Origin: Ideonella_A intermedia_A
GTDB lineage: Bacteria; Pseudomonadota; Gammaproteobacteria; Burkholderiales; Burkholderiaceae_C
Assembly (NCBI GenBank): GCA_943370175.1
Contig: CALRPU020000006.1
Coordinates: 93,048 to 157,047 of the forward strand
Direction of reading: 5' to 3'
DNA: 64,000 bases
The notes below the pieces were generated by a model. The model saw only the letters and a program-made list of their open reading frames with translations. It was not told the DNA's origin and searched no databases. Positions 1 to 13,237 of this stretch are shown here, in pieces (positions within the stretch are counted from its first letter, which is position 1; every line of letters begins with the position of its first letter). Position numbers and translations under genes: made by a program.

Positions 1-240
1 GCCGAACTGCAAGGCCCGGTGCTGCCGCGCTGCCTGACGCGCTTTCGCTTGCCATGGCGCTGGGACGGCCGCACCAGCGTGCTGCAAAGCCGCGCCACCG
101 ACGACACCGGCCGCGTGCAGCCCAGCCGCGCCGCGCTGGTGGCGGCCCGCGGCCGGCGCGGCTTCTACCACTACAACGCCATCGTCAGCTGGGAAGTCGA
201 TGAGCAGGGCTTCGTGAGCCATGTGCACGCCGACGCCTGA
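1..240 (+). CDS. soxC: Sulfane dehydrogenase molybdenum subunit SoxC, C-terminal end (5' truncated by window)
   Basis: Only the last 79 codons are present, open from base 1. SoxC is the periplasmic molybdopterin subunit that, with the cytochrome SoxD, oxidises the sulfane sulfur bound to SoxY during thiosulfate oxidation. The fragment matches the end of the Mo-cofactor oxidoreductase dimerisation domain as I remember SoxC: LTRFRLPWRWDG, then RATDDTGRVQPS, and a final YHYNAIVSWEV segment. The soxD start codon lies inside it (20-base overlap), as in known soxCD operons, which suggests translational coupling. The rest of the sox cluster would lie upstream of the window. The family call is firm; the true start is not visible. 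Confidence 0.88.
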   Translation, partial: AELQGPVLPRCLTRFRLPWRWDGRTSVLQSRATDDTGRVQPSRAALVAARGRRGFYHYNAIVSWEVDEQGFVSHVHADA

Positions 241-829
241 CCGCGCGCGTCGCGCACCGCGCGCGGCCGTGGCCGCCGCTTTGAGCCTGGCCATGGCCTG
301 GCCCCTGGCTCAGACCAACCAGCCCTTCGACACCGAGGCCCGCCCCCGGCTGGGCCAACCGGCCGCCCCCGTGCCGCGGTCCGTGCGCAACGCCTTTCCG
401 GACGGCCAGGGCCTGCCGCCGGGCCGCGGCACGGCGCGCGACGCCGACGCGCTGTACCAGCAGCAATGTGCCGCCTGCCACGGCGAGACCGGCCGCGGCG
501 GCCCCGGCGGCGAGTTGGTCGGGCGGGAGACCCTGGCCGGCACGCAACGGCCGGACAAGACCGTGGGCTCGTACTGGCCCCACGCCACCACGGTGTTCGA
601 TTACCTGCGACGCGCGATGCCAGTGCACCGGCCCGGCTCGCTCAGCGACGACCAGGCCTACGCGCTGACCGCCTGGCTGCTGGCGGCCAACGGCATCATC
701 GACCGCGACGCCGTGATCGACGCCCGCACGCTGCCGCAAGTGCGCATGCCCAACCGCGACGGCTTCGTCCGCCACCGCGACACCACGCTGCCCCGGGCCC
801 CAGCCCCCGCTCAACCCGCGTCAAACTGA
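221..829 (+). CDS. soxD: SoxD-type c-type cytochrome, electron acceptor of SoxC
   Basis: The product has 202 aa and starts at ATG 221 inside soxC. An N-terminal hydrophobic stretch (about residues 15-31) looks like a signal peptide. A single haem c site CAACH lies at residues 83-87, and the likely distal ligand is the Met of RRAMP near residue 133. The order GQGLPPGRG, haem site, VGSYWPHATTVFDYLRRAMP, then ALTAWLL matches SoxD cytochromes as I know them. Some SoxD proteins are dihaem; this one shows one CxxCH, so it is a shorter monohaem form. It passes electrons from sulfane oxidation to the respiratory chain. Its last 19 bases overlap the tail of the convergent acyltransferase gene. Confidence 0.9.
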   Translation: MCTPTPDRARRAPRAAVAAALSLAMAWPLAQTNQPFDTEARPRLGQPAAPVPRSVRNAFPDGQGLPPGRGTARDADALYQQQCAACHGETGRGGPGGELVGRETLAGTQRPDKTVGSYWPHATTVFDYLRRAMPVHRPGSLSDDQAYALTAWLLAANGIIDRDAVIDARTLPQVRMPNRDGFVRHRDTTLPRAPAPAQPASN

Positions 830-1401
830 GCCGAGTTGCGGCCGCGGAAACCGGCGTAGAAGGCCTTGATCTCGACCATGTCGCGCTCGATGTCGCCGGT
901 CGGATAGAACAACGGGCCCAGGCCGGCGCGCTTGTCGGTGTAGTCCATGTAGGCCAGCAGGATCGGCAGCTTGGCGCCGAGGGCGATGTAGTAGAAGCCC
1001 GTCTTCCAGTGCCGCACCTTGCTGCGCGTGCCCTCGGGCGGCACGATCAATTGCACCGGGCCATCGGCGGCCACCAGCGCCGCCACCGAGGCGGCCACCA
1101 GGTTGTTGGACTGGTCGCGCTGCACGGCCAGGCCACCCAGCCAGCGCATCACCGCACCGAACGGCGGGCGAAAGATGGTGTGCTTGCCCATCCAGTAGGG
1201 GTGCAGGCGCAACGCGAACGCGGTCATCAGCGTGTACGGCAGGTCCCAGTTGCTGGTGTGCGGGGCGGCGATCAGCACGCACTTGACGGCCTGCGGGGGC
1301 AAGGCGCCCTCCACACGCCAGCCCGCCAGTTTGAGAAAAGCCAATGAACCCGCGCGAAGCAGCCGGTTGACGACCGGGGTGTCGAACACAGTGAGGTGCA
1401 T
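811..1401 (-). CDS. 1-acyl-sn-glycerol-3-phosphate acyltransferase family protein
   Basis: The 196-aa product belongs to the PlsC-like lysophospholipid acyltransferases, which transfer an acyl chain to a lysophospholipid or related lipid at the inner membrane. Visible motifs are HTSNWD near residue 48 (the H-x4-D catalytic motif) and PPEGTRSK near residue 122 (substrate phosphate-binding motif). The length is short for the family (usually 200-250 aa), with no extra domain. ATG 1401 is used. The 3' end overlaps soxD tail to tail by 19 bases, so the two genes share no spacer for a terminator. The exact acceptor lipid cannot be told from sequence. Confidence 0.85.
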   Translation of the reverse strand: MHLTVFDTPVVNRLLRAGSLAFLKLAGWRVEGALPPQAVKCVLIAAPHTSNWDLPYTLMTAFALRLHPYWMGKHTIFRPPFGAVMRWLGGLAVQRDQSNNLVAASVAALVAADGPVQLIVPPEGTRSKVRHWKTGFYYIALGAKLPILLAYMDYTDKRAGLGPLFYPTGDIERDMVEIKAFYAGFRGRNSAQFDAG

Positions 1402-1437
1402 GAAAGTACAGCAAAGAAGAAAGGGGGCCGGGTCCGG

Positions 1438-7353
<5,916 letters not shown>

Positions 7354-7512
7354 CAAGGGCGCGGGTTGCAGCGGTTGGGTCGCAGTTCACTCCGCGCTGC
7401 GGTTCGGATGGGTGCACCGCCGGGGTGCTGAGGGTAGGGAGATGATCGGCGACCCTGCCGGGCTGGTCAAGCCGGTGGGATGCCCGGAACAACAGGGCTG
7501 GCCTGCCCCAGA

Positions 7513-8082
7513 TCAATGTTTCGGCTGGGGCGCCGCTGTGTTGGCGGCGTCATGGTCCCGTGCCGCCTGGGCGCGGTCCAGCCGCGAGGCCACCAGCCTG
7601 GCGCACTGGTGCAGCAGCACCATGTCCTGCTCGCGCTCGGCCACGGTGGGCTGGGTGCTGAAGCAGCACAAGGTGCCGTAGACGCGTCCGCTGGCCAGCA
7701 CCACCGGCGTGCTCAGGTGCGCACCGATGCGCACCGGCGTGCGCGGCACGTCCGCGTCGGGGCCGAGGGCGCTGGCGTCGGCGATGAAGCCCGGCAGGCG
7801 CCCCTCGACGATGCGGTGGCAAAACGTGGCCTCGAGGGAATCGGAGTCGCCCACCTCGATGCGCGGCGCCTGGGCGTCGCGGTCGACGAAACGGAAGACG
7901 CGCTGGCCGTCGACGAACTCGGACACGAACACCACGTCCAGCTTCAAACGCTGGCGCAGCGCGCGCAGCACCTCGCCCACCGCGTGGTCGACCAGGGGGT
8001 CGGACCCGTCGGCACTGGCCACCAGCAGCTCGGAGATGATCACCGAGATGTCCCTGCTGTCGTAGTTCTGGAACGCGCTCAT
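7513..8082 (-). CDS. GAF domain-containing protein
   Basis: The product has 189 aa from ATG 8082. Nearly the whole protein is one GAF-like sensory domain: an N-terminal helix, VDHAVGEVLRALRQRLKLDVVF, then the core strands SEFVDGQRVFRF, FCHRIVEGRLPGF, and GAHLSTPVVLASGRVYGTLCCF near residues 118-141. There is no output domain, so it may act as a free sensor or in trans on the large kinase encoded downstream on the same strand (about 160 bases away). The C-terminal 15 residues are low complexity. The open frame continues upstream of ATG 8082, but that extension is not protein-like. The ligand is unknown. Confidence 0.8.
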   Translation of the reverse strand: MSAFQNYDSRDISVIISELLVASADGSDPLVDHAVGEVLRALRQRLKLDVVFVSEFVDGQRVFRFVDRDAQAPRIEVGDSDSLEATFCHRIVEGRLPGFIADASALGPDADVPRTPVRIGAHLSTPVVLASGRVYGTLCCFSTQPTVAEREQDMVLLHQCARLVASRLDRAQAARDHDAANTAAPQPKH

Positions 8083-8198
8083 GCGCCGATTGTGGGTCGG
8101 TGGCGGCGCCCTGGGGCGCGCCAATTTGAAACATGGACCGAACAGCCGATGCCCGGTCGGGCCCGCGCCGCGGCCCGTCGACCGTCCAGGGGCCTCCA

Positions 8199-9527
8199 TC
8201 AAAGGGGCTGCAGCGCCACCGTCAGCCCGCCCACCGGGTGCGCGATCGGCGCAAAGGCCATGGCGGGCGGCGGCGAGCCCGGCGGCAGGCGCCAGCGCGC
8301 GCGGCGCAGCAGGGCCTGCAGCACGGCCTTGACTTGCATCTGCGCGAAGTGCTGACCCAGGCACATGTGGGCCCCGCCGCCAAACGGCGCCCAGGCGCTG
8401 CGGTGGCGCGTCGGGTCGGCGCGGGCCGGCGAAAAGCGCTCGGGGTCGAAGCGGTCGGGGTCGGGCCACCAGCGCGGGTCGCGCTGCACGGCCAGCGGGA
8501 ACAGCGTGACCGGCGTGCCCGCCGGCAGCACGCAGCCGTCCACCGTGAGGCCCGCCTGCAGCTGCCGCGCGATGGTGGGGATCGGCGGAAACAACCGCAG
8601 CGCTTCCTTGAAGGCCCAGCCCAGCTCGTCCAGCGCGCCCAGCGAGGCGAGGGTCGGCGGGTCGGCGTGAGCGCCCGGGCCGTGGCCGGCGTCGCGCAGG
8701 CGGTCCTGCCAGGCGGGCGCCATGGCCAGCGCGCGCACCAGGGTCGTGATGGCGCTGCGCGTGGTGTCGTGCGCCGCCATCCACAAGAAGATCATGTGGT
8801 CGATGACGTCGTCGTCGCCGAAGGCGCGGCCGTCGTCGTCGCGGGCCACGCACAGCTGCGAGAACAGGTCATCGCCCGGCTGGGCTCGGCGCGCGGCCAG
8901 GCGGGCGCGCAAGAAAGCCACCAGCCTGGCCCGCGCCGCCAGGCCGCGGCCGTACGCCGTGAAGGGCACGCGCCAGCGCACGATGGCGGCCGACGCATCG
9001 ACCAACTGCACAAAGTCGTGGTGGGCGGCTTCGACCTCGCCCGCCTCGTCCACGCCGAGGAAGACGTCGCTGGCCAAGTGCAGCGTGAGCCGGCGCGCGG
9101 CGTCGTGCAGGCCCACGCGGCCGGCGGCCACCCAGCGCCCCACCTCGGCGTCGATCAACGGGGCCATGCGCGCCAGATGGCGCTCCAGCGCGTCGCGGCG
9201 CAGCGCGGGCAGCATGCGCCGGCGGTGCACGCGGTGGTCGTCGCCGTCGCGCAGGATCAGCCCGCGGGGAAACAGCTCACCCAGCAAGGGCCCCCAGCCG
9301 CCCGCCGCGGAGACCTGGCCGGTGCTGTCGCCCAACACGCTGTCCAGCGCCTGCGCCGACATCAGCAGAGCCTGTGGACGGCCGATCAGCATGGCGCGCG
9401 ACACCGGTCCGGCGCGCGCCGCCACGCCGCGCGCAAAGGCCAGGGTGTCGCGCAGCAAGGCGAGGTCGACCAGCACCGGCGCGTGGCCGCAATGGGGCAA
9501 GTGGGCCAGATCGCGCCAGGCCGGCAC
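8199..9527 (-). CDS. Cytochrome P450
   Basis: A bacterial class P450 monooxygenase with about 442 aa from the chosen GTG 9527. Key motifs are present: AAHDTTRS in the I helix (proton delivery), EALR as the K-helix ExxR, and the haem-ligand loop FGGGAHMCLGQ with the axial Cys. The frame stays open to GTG 9701, but that stretch is a repeat-derived Leu-Ser-Pro run and is not P450-like. TTG 9566 is another possible start, so the start is uncertain. Soluble bacterial P450s are usually 400-450 aa, which fits. No ferredoxin or reductase gene is adjacent, so the electron donor must be elsewhere. The substrate cannot be predicted. Confidence 0.9.
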   Translation of the reverse strand: MPAWRDLAHLPHCGHAPVLVDLALLRDTLAFARGVAARAGPVSRAMLIGRPQALLMSAQALDSVLGDSTGQVSAAGGWGPLLGELFPRGLILRDGDDHRVHRRRMLPALRRDALERHLARMAPLIDAEVGRWVAAGRVGLHDAARRLTLHLASDVFLGVDEAGEVEAAHHDFVQLVDASAAIVRWRVPFTAYGRGLAARARLVAFLRARLAARRAQPGDDLFSQLCVARDDDGRAFGDDDVIDHMIFLWMAAHDTTRSAITTLVRALAMAPAWQDRLRDAGHGPGAHADPPTLASLGALDELGWAFKEALRLFPPIPTIARQLQAGLTVDGCVLPAGTPVTLFPLAVQRDPRWWPDPDRFDPERFSPARADPTRHRSAWAPFGGGAHMCLGQHFAQMQVKAVLQALLRRARWRLPPGSPPPAMAFAPIAHPVGGLTVALQPL

Positions 9528-9540
9528 GGGCGGGCGGGCG

Positions 9541-9604
9541 GGCGGTGAACGCTCGGGCGAAGACAAAGGCGAAGACAAGGGCGAAGGCAAAGGCAAAAGG
9601 CAAA
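9541..9604. repeat. Purine-rich short tandem repeat at the 5' end of the P450 gene
   Basis: The plus strand carries near-perfect copies of the 12-base unit GGCGAAGACAAA, decaying into GGCGAAGGCAAA and GGCAAAA units. Read on the minus strand it gives a Leu-Ser-Ser-Pro repeat in the P450 frame. It lies upstream of the likely P450 start and may be replication-slippage prone. Confidence 0.7.
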
Positions 9605-9848
9605 CGCACGGACAGCGGCGAGGACGGGCAAGGCCGGTATACCGCCGAACCGGTGGCAGGACAACCGCAACAACCTTCACATCCGGCACCGAACGACACA
9701 CCTGCTGACAGCCACTGTCCTACGCGAACAAGGGCCGACAACCTACCCGCGGCGAGGGGGCACGAACTTAGCCTTTCCTTCATCCAGCGCCCGCTGGTGT
9801 TTGTCCCACCGACGGCTCCAGCCGGAACCGTCAATCAAGGAGATCCAC

Positions 9849-10274
9849 ATGCTGAACATCAAGTCTCTGACCGCCGGTGTCGCCGCCGCCACCCTGGTGG
9901 GTGTGATGGGCCTGGCCTATGCGCAAACCTCGGACACCGCCCCGGCGGACACCACGACGAACGACGCCGCGCCGGCGACCATCCTCGAATCGGCCACGCC
10001 GCTGAACGCGCCAGACGCTGAGGCCGCGCCGAACGCCGGCACCACCCCCCTGGCCGCCGACGGCAGCAGCGCGATGCCGGCCGCCAACGGCCCGCAGGGC
10101 GACACCACGCCGATGGACGCGGCCGCTCCCACGGCAAGCCCGACCGCGACCGTGTCGCCGAACGCGGCGCCGAGCGACCTGGGCGCGCCCAGCGCGTTGC
10201 CGACCCCCAGCCCCAGCGACAACGCGCCCATGAGCCCGGTGAGCGAGCCCGCCCCGAAGCCCGACCGCAACTGA
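9849..10274 (+). CDS. Secreted Ala/Pro/Thr-rich low-complexity protein
   Basis: The product has 141 aa from ATG 9849, preceded by a good ribosome binding site (AAGGAG, 6-7 bases upstream). Residues 1-26 form a clear signal peptide with cleavage after AYA. The mature part is low complexity (Ala, Pro, Thr, Ser, Asp) without cysteines or a recognisable fold, so it may be an unstructured periplasmic or cell-surface linker protein. It is followed by two L,D-transpeptidase-like genes on the same strand, which suggests but does not prove a cell-envelope role. I do not recognise a family. Confidence 0.7.
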   Translation: MLNIKSLTAGVAAATLVGVMGLAYAQTSDTAPADTTTNDAAPATILESATPLNAPDAEAAPNAGTTPLAADGSSAMPAANGPQGDTTPMDAAAPTASPTATVSPNAAPSDLGAPSALPTPSPSDNAPMSPVSEPAPKPDRN

Positions 10275-10369
10275 GTGGTCACCACACGGTGAGCGTCCCC
10301 CGCCCGATCACCACGCCGTGACGGCGCGGGGGCCGCTGGCCTCCCCCTCTTCCACCCCTGCGTGACGTC

Positions 10370-11152
10370 ATGCGACTGCCCTCCTTCCTGGACCGGGACC
10401 TGATCAAAGGTGCCTTGGCCGGCACCGCGGTCGGTGCCGTCGTGCTGGCCGTGGCCTTGCCTTGGGCCATGGCGCCGCGTCCCGGCGGCGCGCCCCCAGC
10501 CACGCCCCCAGCGGCCAAGGCGGTTGCCACGCGCACCCAAGCCATCAACGACCAGCCCCGCGCGCTGGCGCGGCAACTGGATTTGCGCGGGGAACGCGCC
10601 AGCGCCGACCTGCAGCGCCTCGCCCAATGGGTGGTGGCCAGCGCGGACAACGGACCGCGGCCCTTCGTCGTGCTCGACAAGAAAGACGCCCGCGTCTACG
10701 TCTTTGCCGCCACCGGCCGGCTGGTGGGCGCCAGCCCCGTGCTGCTGGGGCATGCCCGAGGCGACGACAGCGTGGCGGGCATCGGCCACCGCCCGATCAG
10801 CCAAGTGCGGCCGGCCGAACGCACCACCCCCGCCGGCCGCTTCGTGTCGATGCCCGGCCGCAACGCCCTGCACGAGGACGTGCTGTGGGTGGACTACGAC
10901 GCCGCCGTGTCCATGCACCGCGTGCGCTTGAACACACCCTCCGAACGACGGGCCGAGCGCCTGGCCAGCCCCACCGCCGCCGACAACCGCATCAGCTACG
11001 GCTGCGTCAACTTGCCGGTGGACTTTTTTGAACGGGTGCTGTGGCCCACGATGCAGGCCGGCCTGGGCATCGTCTACGTGATGCCGGAAACCAAGCCGCT
11101 GCGCAAGGTGTTTCCCGCCGCGGTGGAACTGGCCATGGCGCAGGCCGGCTGA
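10370..11152 (+). CDS. L,D-transpeptidase-like (YkuD-fold) protein, copy 1
   Basis: The product has 260 aa. An N-terminal membrane anchor or signal segment (residues 13-34) is followed by a Pro/Ala linker and a YkuD-like domain (about 95-250). FVVLDKKDARVYVF resembles the start of that fold, and ISYGCVNL near residues 205-212 resembles the active-site signature (S/T)-x-G-C-x-(N/R), with an upstream HR pair near 180. L,D-transpeptidases make 3-3 peptidoglycan cross-links or attach proteins to peptidoglycan in the periplasm. The motif has Tyr where the usual His precedes Gly-Cys, so activity is likely but not certain. A second paralogue follows about 160 bases downstream. Confidence 0.78.
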   Translation: MRLPSFLDRDLIKGALAGTAVGAVVLAVALPWAMAPRPGGAPPATPPAAKAVATRTQAINDQPRALARQLDLRGERASADLQRLAQWVVASADNGPRPFVVLDKKDARVYVFAATGRLVGASPVLLGHARGDDSVAGIGHRPISQVRPAERTTPAGRFVSMPGRNALHEDVLWVDYDAAVSMHRVRLNTPSERRAERLASPTAADNRISYGCVNLPVDFFERVLWPTMQAGLGIVYVMPETKPLRKVFPAAVELAMAQAG

Positions 11153-11191
11153 GCGCGCGCACTGTTGTACAAATGCTGACGCGATGTAACA

Positions 11192-11208
11192 CCGGGCCGC
11201 TGGCCCGG
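11192..11208 (+). terminator. Hairpin between the two L,D-transpeptidase-like genes
   Basis: A perfect 7-bp stem CCGGGCC / GGCCCGG with a GCT loop is followed by CTTCTTC. The T tract is weak, so it may be an inefficient terminator or attenuator for the upstream gene. Confidence 0.45.
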
Positions 11209-11315
11209 CTTCTTCGGCCCGCCGCGAGGGCCTGAGCCGCTAAGCTTTCCGGCCATGGACGGGGGATTCCGCGCGCCGCGCGGCCGTCCAGCACAGGCAG
11301 GGGCGGGTGGCGTCG

Positions 11316-12011
11316 ATGGGCGGGTGGCAGGGATTCAAGGCGGCCGGCGTGGCCGCGGGCCTGTGGGCCGCGGTGACCGCGGCCGCGGTGGCGCAAACGC
11401 GGGTGTCGCCGGTGTCGGCGGCCACCGACACGCTGCCGGCGCCCACCACGACCGACGCCAAGGCCGGCCCCAGGACCGACACCCCCGTCCAGGCCCTGGT
11501 GCGCTGGGCCATCCAGGGCGGTGACGCGGCCGGCCGGCCCTTCGCCATCGTCGACAAGCCGCAGGCGCGCATCCACGTCTACGACAGCAATGGCCACCGC
11601 GTGGGCAGCGACGCCGTGCTGCTCGGCCTGGCCCGCGGCGACGACTCGGCGCCCGGCGTGGGCGAGCGCGTCAGCACCGGCCTCGCGCCGCAGGAGCGCA
11701 CCACGCCCGCGGGCCGCTTTGGGTCGCAGCCGGGCCACAACCACAAGGGCGAGGCGATCGTCTGGGTCGACTACGACGCGGCCATCGCCATCCACCGCCT
11801 GCGCCCGGGCCCGGCGCAAGAGCGACGGCCGCAGCGCCTGGCCTCGGCCACGGTCGATGACAACCGCATCTCGCTGGGCTGCATCGTCGTCAGCGAGGCC
11901 TTCTACGACGCCACCGTCGCTCCCGTGCTGGGCCGCCAGCGCGGCGTGGTTTATGTGCTGCCGGACACCCGCGCGTGGACCGAGGTCTTCGCCGCGGCGC
12001 GGGCCGACTGA
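11316..12011 (+). CDS. L,D-transpeptidase-like (YkuD-fold) protein, copy 2
   Basis: The product has about 231 aa from ATG 11316 (GTG 11307 is an alternative). A signal peptide ends near AVAQ. The domain is clearly paralogous to the preceding gene: FAIVDKPQARIHVYDSNGHRVG matches FVVLDKKDARVYVFAATGRLVG, and ERTTPAGRF, VWVDYDAA and DNRIS are shared. The catalytic motif reads ISLGCIVVS, keeping Gly-Cys but with Leu before it and Ile-Val after it, so it is more diverged from the canonical HGChN form. It may be a less active or specialised copy. The two genes look like an old tandem duplication; periplasmic peptidoglycan work is inferred from the family. Confidence 0.75.
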   Translation: MGGWQGFKAAGVAAGLWAAVTAAAVAQTRVSPVSAATDTLPAPTTTDAKAGPRTDTPVQALVRWAIQGGDAAGRPFAIVDKPQARIHVYDSNGHRVGSDAVLLGLARGDDSAPGVGERVSTGLAPQERTTPAGRFGSQPGHNHKGEAIVWVDYDAAIAIHRLRPGPAQERRPQRLASATVDDNRISLGCIVVSEAFYDATVAPVLGRQRGVVYVLPDTRAWTEVFAAARAD

Positions 12012-12035
12012 AAGCGGGGCGCACCAGCGCGCGGT

Positions 12036-12068
12036 GGACCGGTCGACCGGTCGACCGATCCATCGGTC
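12036..12068. repeat. GGTCGACC palindrome repeats with hairpin between convergent genes
   Basis: Two overlapping copies of GACCGGTC-type palindromes are followed by a perfect 7-bp hairpin (GACCGAT / ATCGGTC, loop CC) at 12053-12068. It sits in the 55-base gap between the second L,D-transpeptidase-like gene and the GNAT gene and overlaps the GNAT stop codon. A role as a bidirectional terminator is plausible, although no T tract follows. Confidence 0.55.
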
Positions 12069-12648
12069 AGCGAGGGCGCGCGGGCCACGGGTCGGTGGCC
12101 AGTCGGCCGAACATCAGCATGTCCTTGAGTTCTCCCTGGCGACCCACCCGGCGCTGGCGCAACAGGCCCTCGCGCACGAAGCCCAGGCGCTGCAGCAGCC
12201 GCACCGATGGACCGTTCAGCGCGTCCACCTCGGCCTCGAGGCGGCGCAGGCCGAGCGGACCCAAGGCGAGGCCGACCAGCGCGTGCAGCCCTTCGGCCAT
12301 CAGGCCATGGCCCCAATGGGCCCGCCCGAGCGCATAACCCAGTTCGGCGCGGCCGCTGGCCGCGTCGTGCCCGAACAGCACGCAGGTGCCGATGGCGCGA
12401 CCCGCCGGCCGTGCCGCCACCACGAACTGCAAGGCACCGCCCGCGTCCATCAGGCCCTGCATGCGGTCGAACCACGCCCGGGCATCGGCCGGACCGCGCC
12501 ATGGCGCGTGAGGCAGGAAGGCGGTCACCGCGGGGTCGCCATTGACCTCGAGCAGCGGCCCAAGGTCCGCGGGTTGCACCAGGCGCAGCACGAGGCGGTC
12601 CGTGTGCACGGGGTCCGGCCGCGGCCATGACGAGCGCGCGGCGGGCAT
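12067..12648 (-). CDS. GNAT family N-acetyltransferase (RimJ/RimL-like)
   Basis: The product has 193 aa from ATG 12648. It opens with HTDRLVLRLVQPADLGPLLEV, typical of RimJ/RimL-type acetyltransferases. The acetyl-CoA binding region is seen as ELGYALGRAHWGHGLMAEG (residues 102-120), and a GNAT C-terminal NGPSVRLLQRLGFVREG follows. It would transfer an acetyl group from acetyl-CoA to a protein N-terminus or a small amine. It starts 8 bases after the OsmC-family stop and probably forms an operon with it. The substrate is unknown. Confidence 0.87.
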   Translation of the reverse strand: MPAARSSWPRPDPVHTDRLVLRLVQPADLGPLLEVNGDPAVTAFLPHAPWRGPADARAWFDRMQGLMDAGGALQFVVAARPAGRAIGTCVLFGHDAASGRAELGYALGRAHWGHGLMAEGLHALVGLALGPLGLRRLEAEVDALNGPSVRLLQRLGFVREGLLRQRRVGRQGELKDMLMFGRLATDPWPARPR

Positions 12649-12656
12649 CGCCGCGC

Positions 12657-13178
12657 TCACCGGCCGGCGCCTGACTGCCGCGCCAACCCCACCGACAGCT
12701 GGGGTGGCTGCGCCAGCGTCTGGAAGACGACACAGTAGCGCTCGGTGAGCTTGAGCAGGGTCGCCAGCTGCTCGTCGCTGGCGTCGGTGTCGAGCAGAAA
12801 GCGCAGGCGGATGTTCTGGAGGCCCACCGGCACCGCCTTGGCCACGCCCAGCGTGCCGCGGCCGTCCAGGTCGCCCTCGGCCTCGACCCGCGCGCCGCGC
12901 AGCGCGACGCCCAGCGCCGTGGCCACGGCGTTCAAGGTGACGCCGGCGCACGCCACCAGCGCTTGCAACAGCATGTCGCCGGAACAAGCGCTCAGGCCGT
13001 CGCCACCGGCCAAGGGGTGCAGCCCGGCCCGCACCAGGGCCTGGCCAGTCTGCAGGCTGCAGCTGATGCCCTCGCCCAGGCGGCCATGGGCGCGCAACGT
13101 GACCATCGCGGCCGCCGGGTCGGTCTGGTAGCGGGACTTGAGGGGCGCCTGCACGGCGCGCAGTTGGTCGGCGTTCAT
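12657..13178 (-). CDS. OsmC family protein
   Basis: The product has 173 aa from ATG 13178. OsmC/Ohr proteins reduce organic hydroperoxides with two conserved cysteines. Visible features are SACSGDMLLQALVACAGVTL (residues 63-82), carrying Cys residues in the helix where family catalytic cysteines usually lie, and KLTERYCVVFQTL near 143-155 with the second conserved Cys. The gene lies just upstream of the GNAT gene and downstream of an MFS transporter gene on the same strand. Peroxide detoxification is the family role; whether this member does so is inferred. Confidence 0.85.
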   Translation of the reverse strand: MNADQLRAVQAPLKSRYQTDPAAAMVTLRAHGRLGEGISCSLQTGQALVRAGLHPLAGGDGLSACSGDMLLQALVACAGVTLNAVATALGVALRGARVEAEGDLDGRGTLGVAKAVPVGLQNIRLRFLLDTDASDEQLATLLKLTERYCVVFQTLAQPPQLSVGLARQSGAGR

Positions 13179-13192
13179 GGCTCGGGCCTCCG

Positions 13193-13227
13193 GGTTGGCG
13201 GTTGGCGGTTGGCGGTTGGCGGTTGGC
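13193..13227. repeat. Heptanucleotide tandem repeat (5 x GGTTGGC)
   Basis: Five exact, head-to-tail copies of GGTTGGC (35 bases) lie in the 59-base gap between the MFS transporter gene and the OsmC gene. They are just upstream of the OsmC start, where copy-number change could alter transcription or translation spacing. Confidence 0.9.
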
Positions 13228-13237
13228 AACACGCAGG

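Noticed and set aside
9568..9701. N-terminal extension of the P450 from GTG 9701
   Set aside because: Encodes repeat-derived Leu-Ser-Pro and Arg/Cys-rich text unlike P450 N-termini; a start near 9527 or 9566 fits better.
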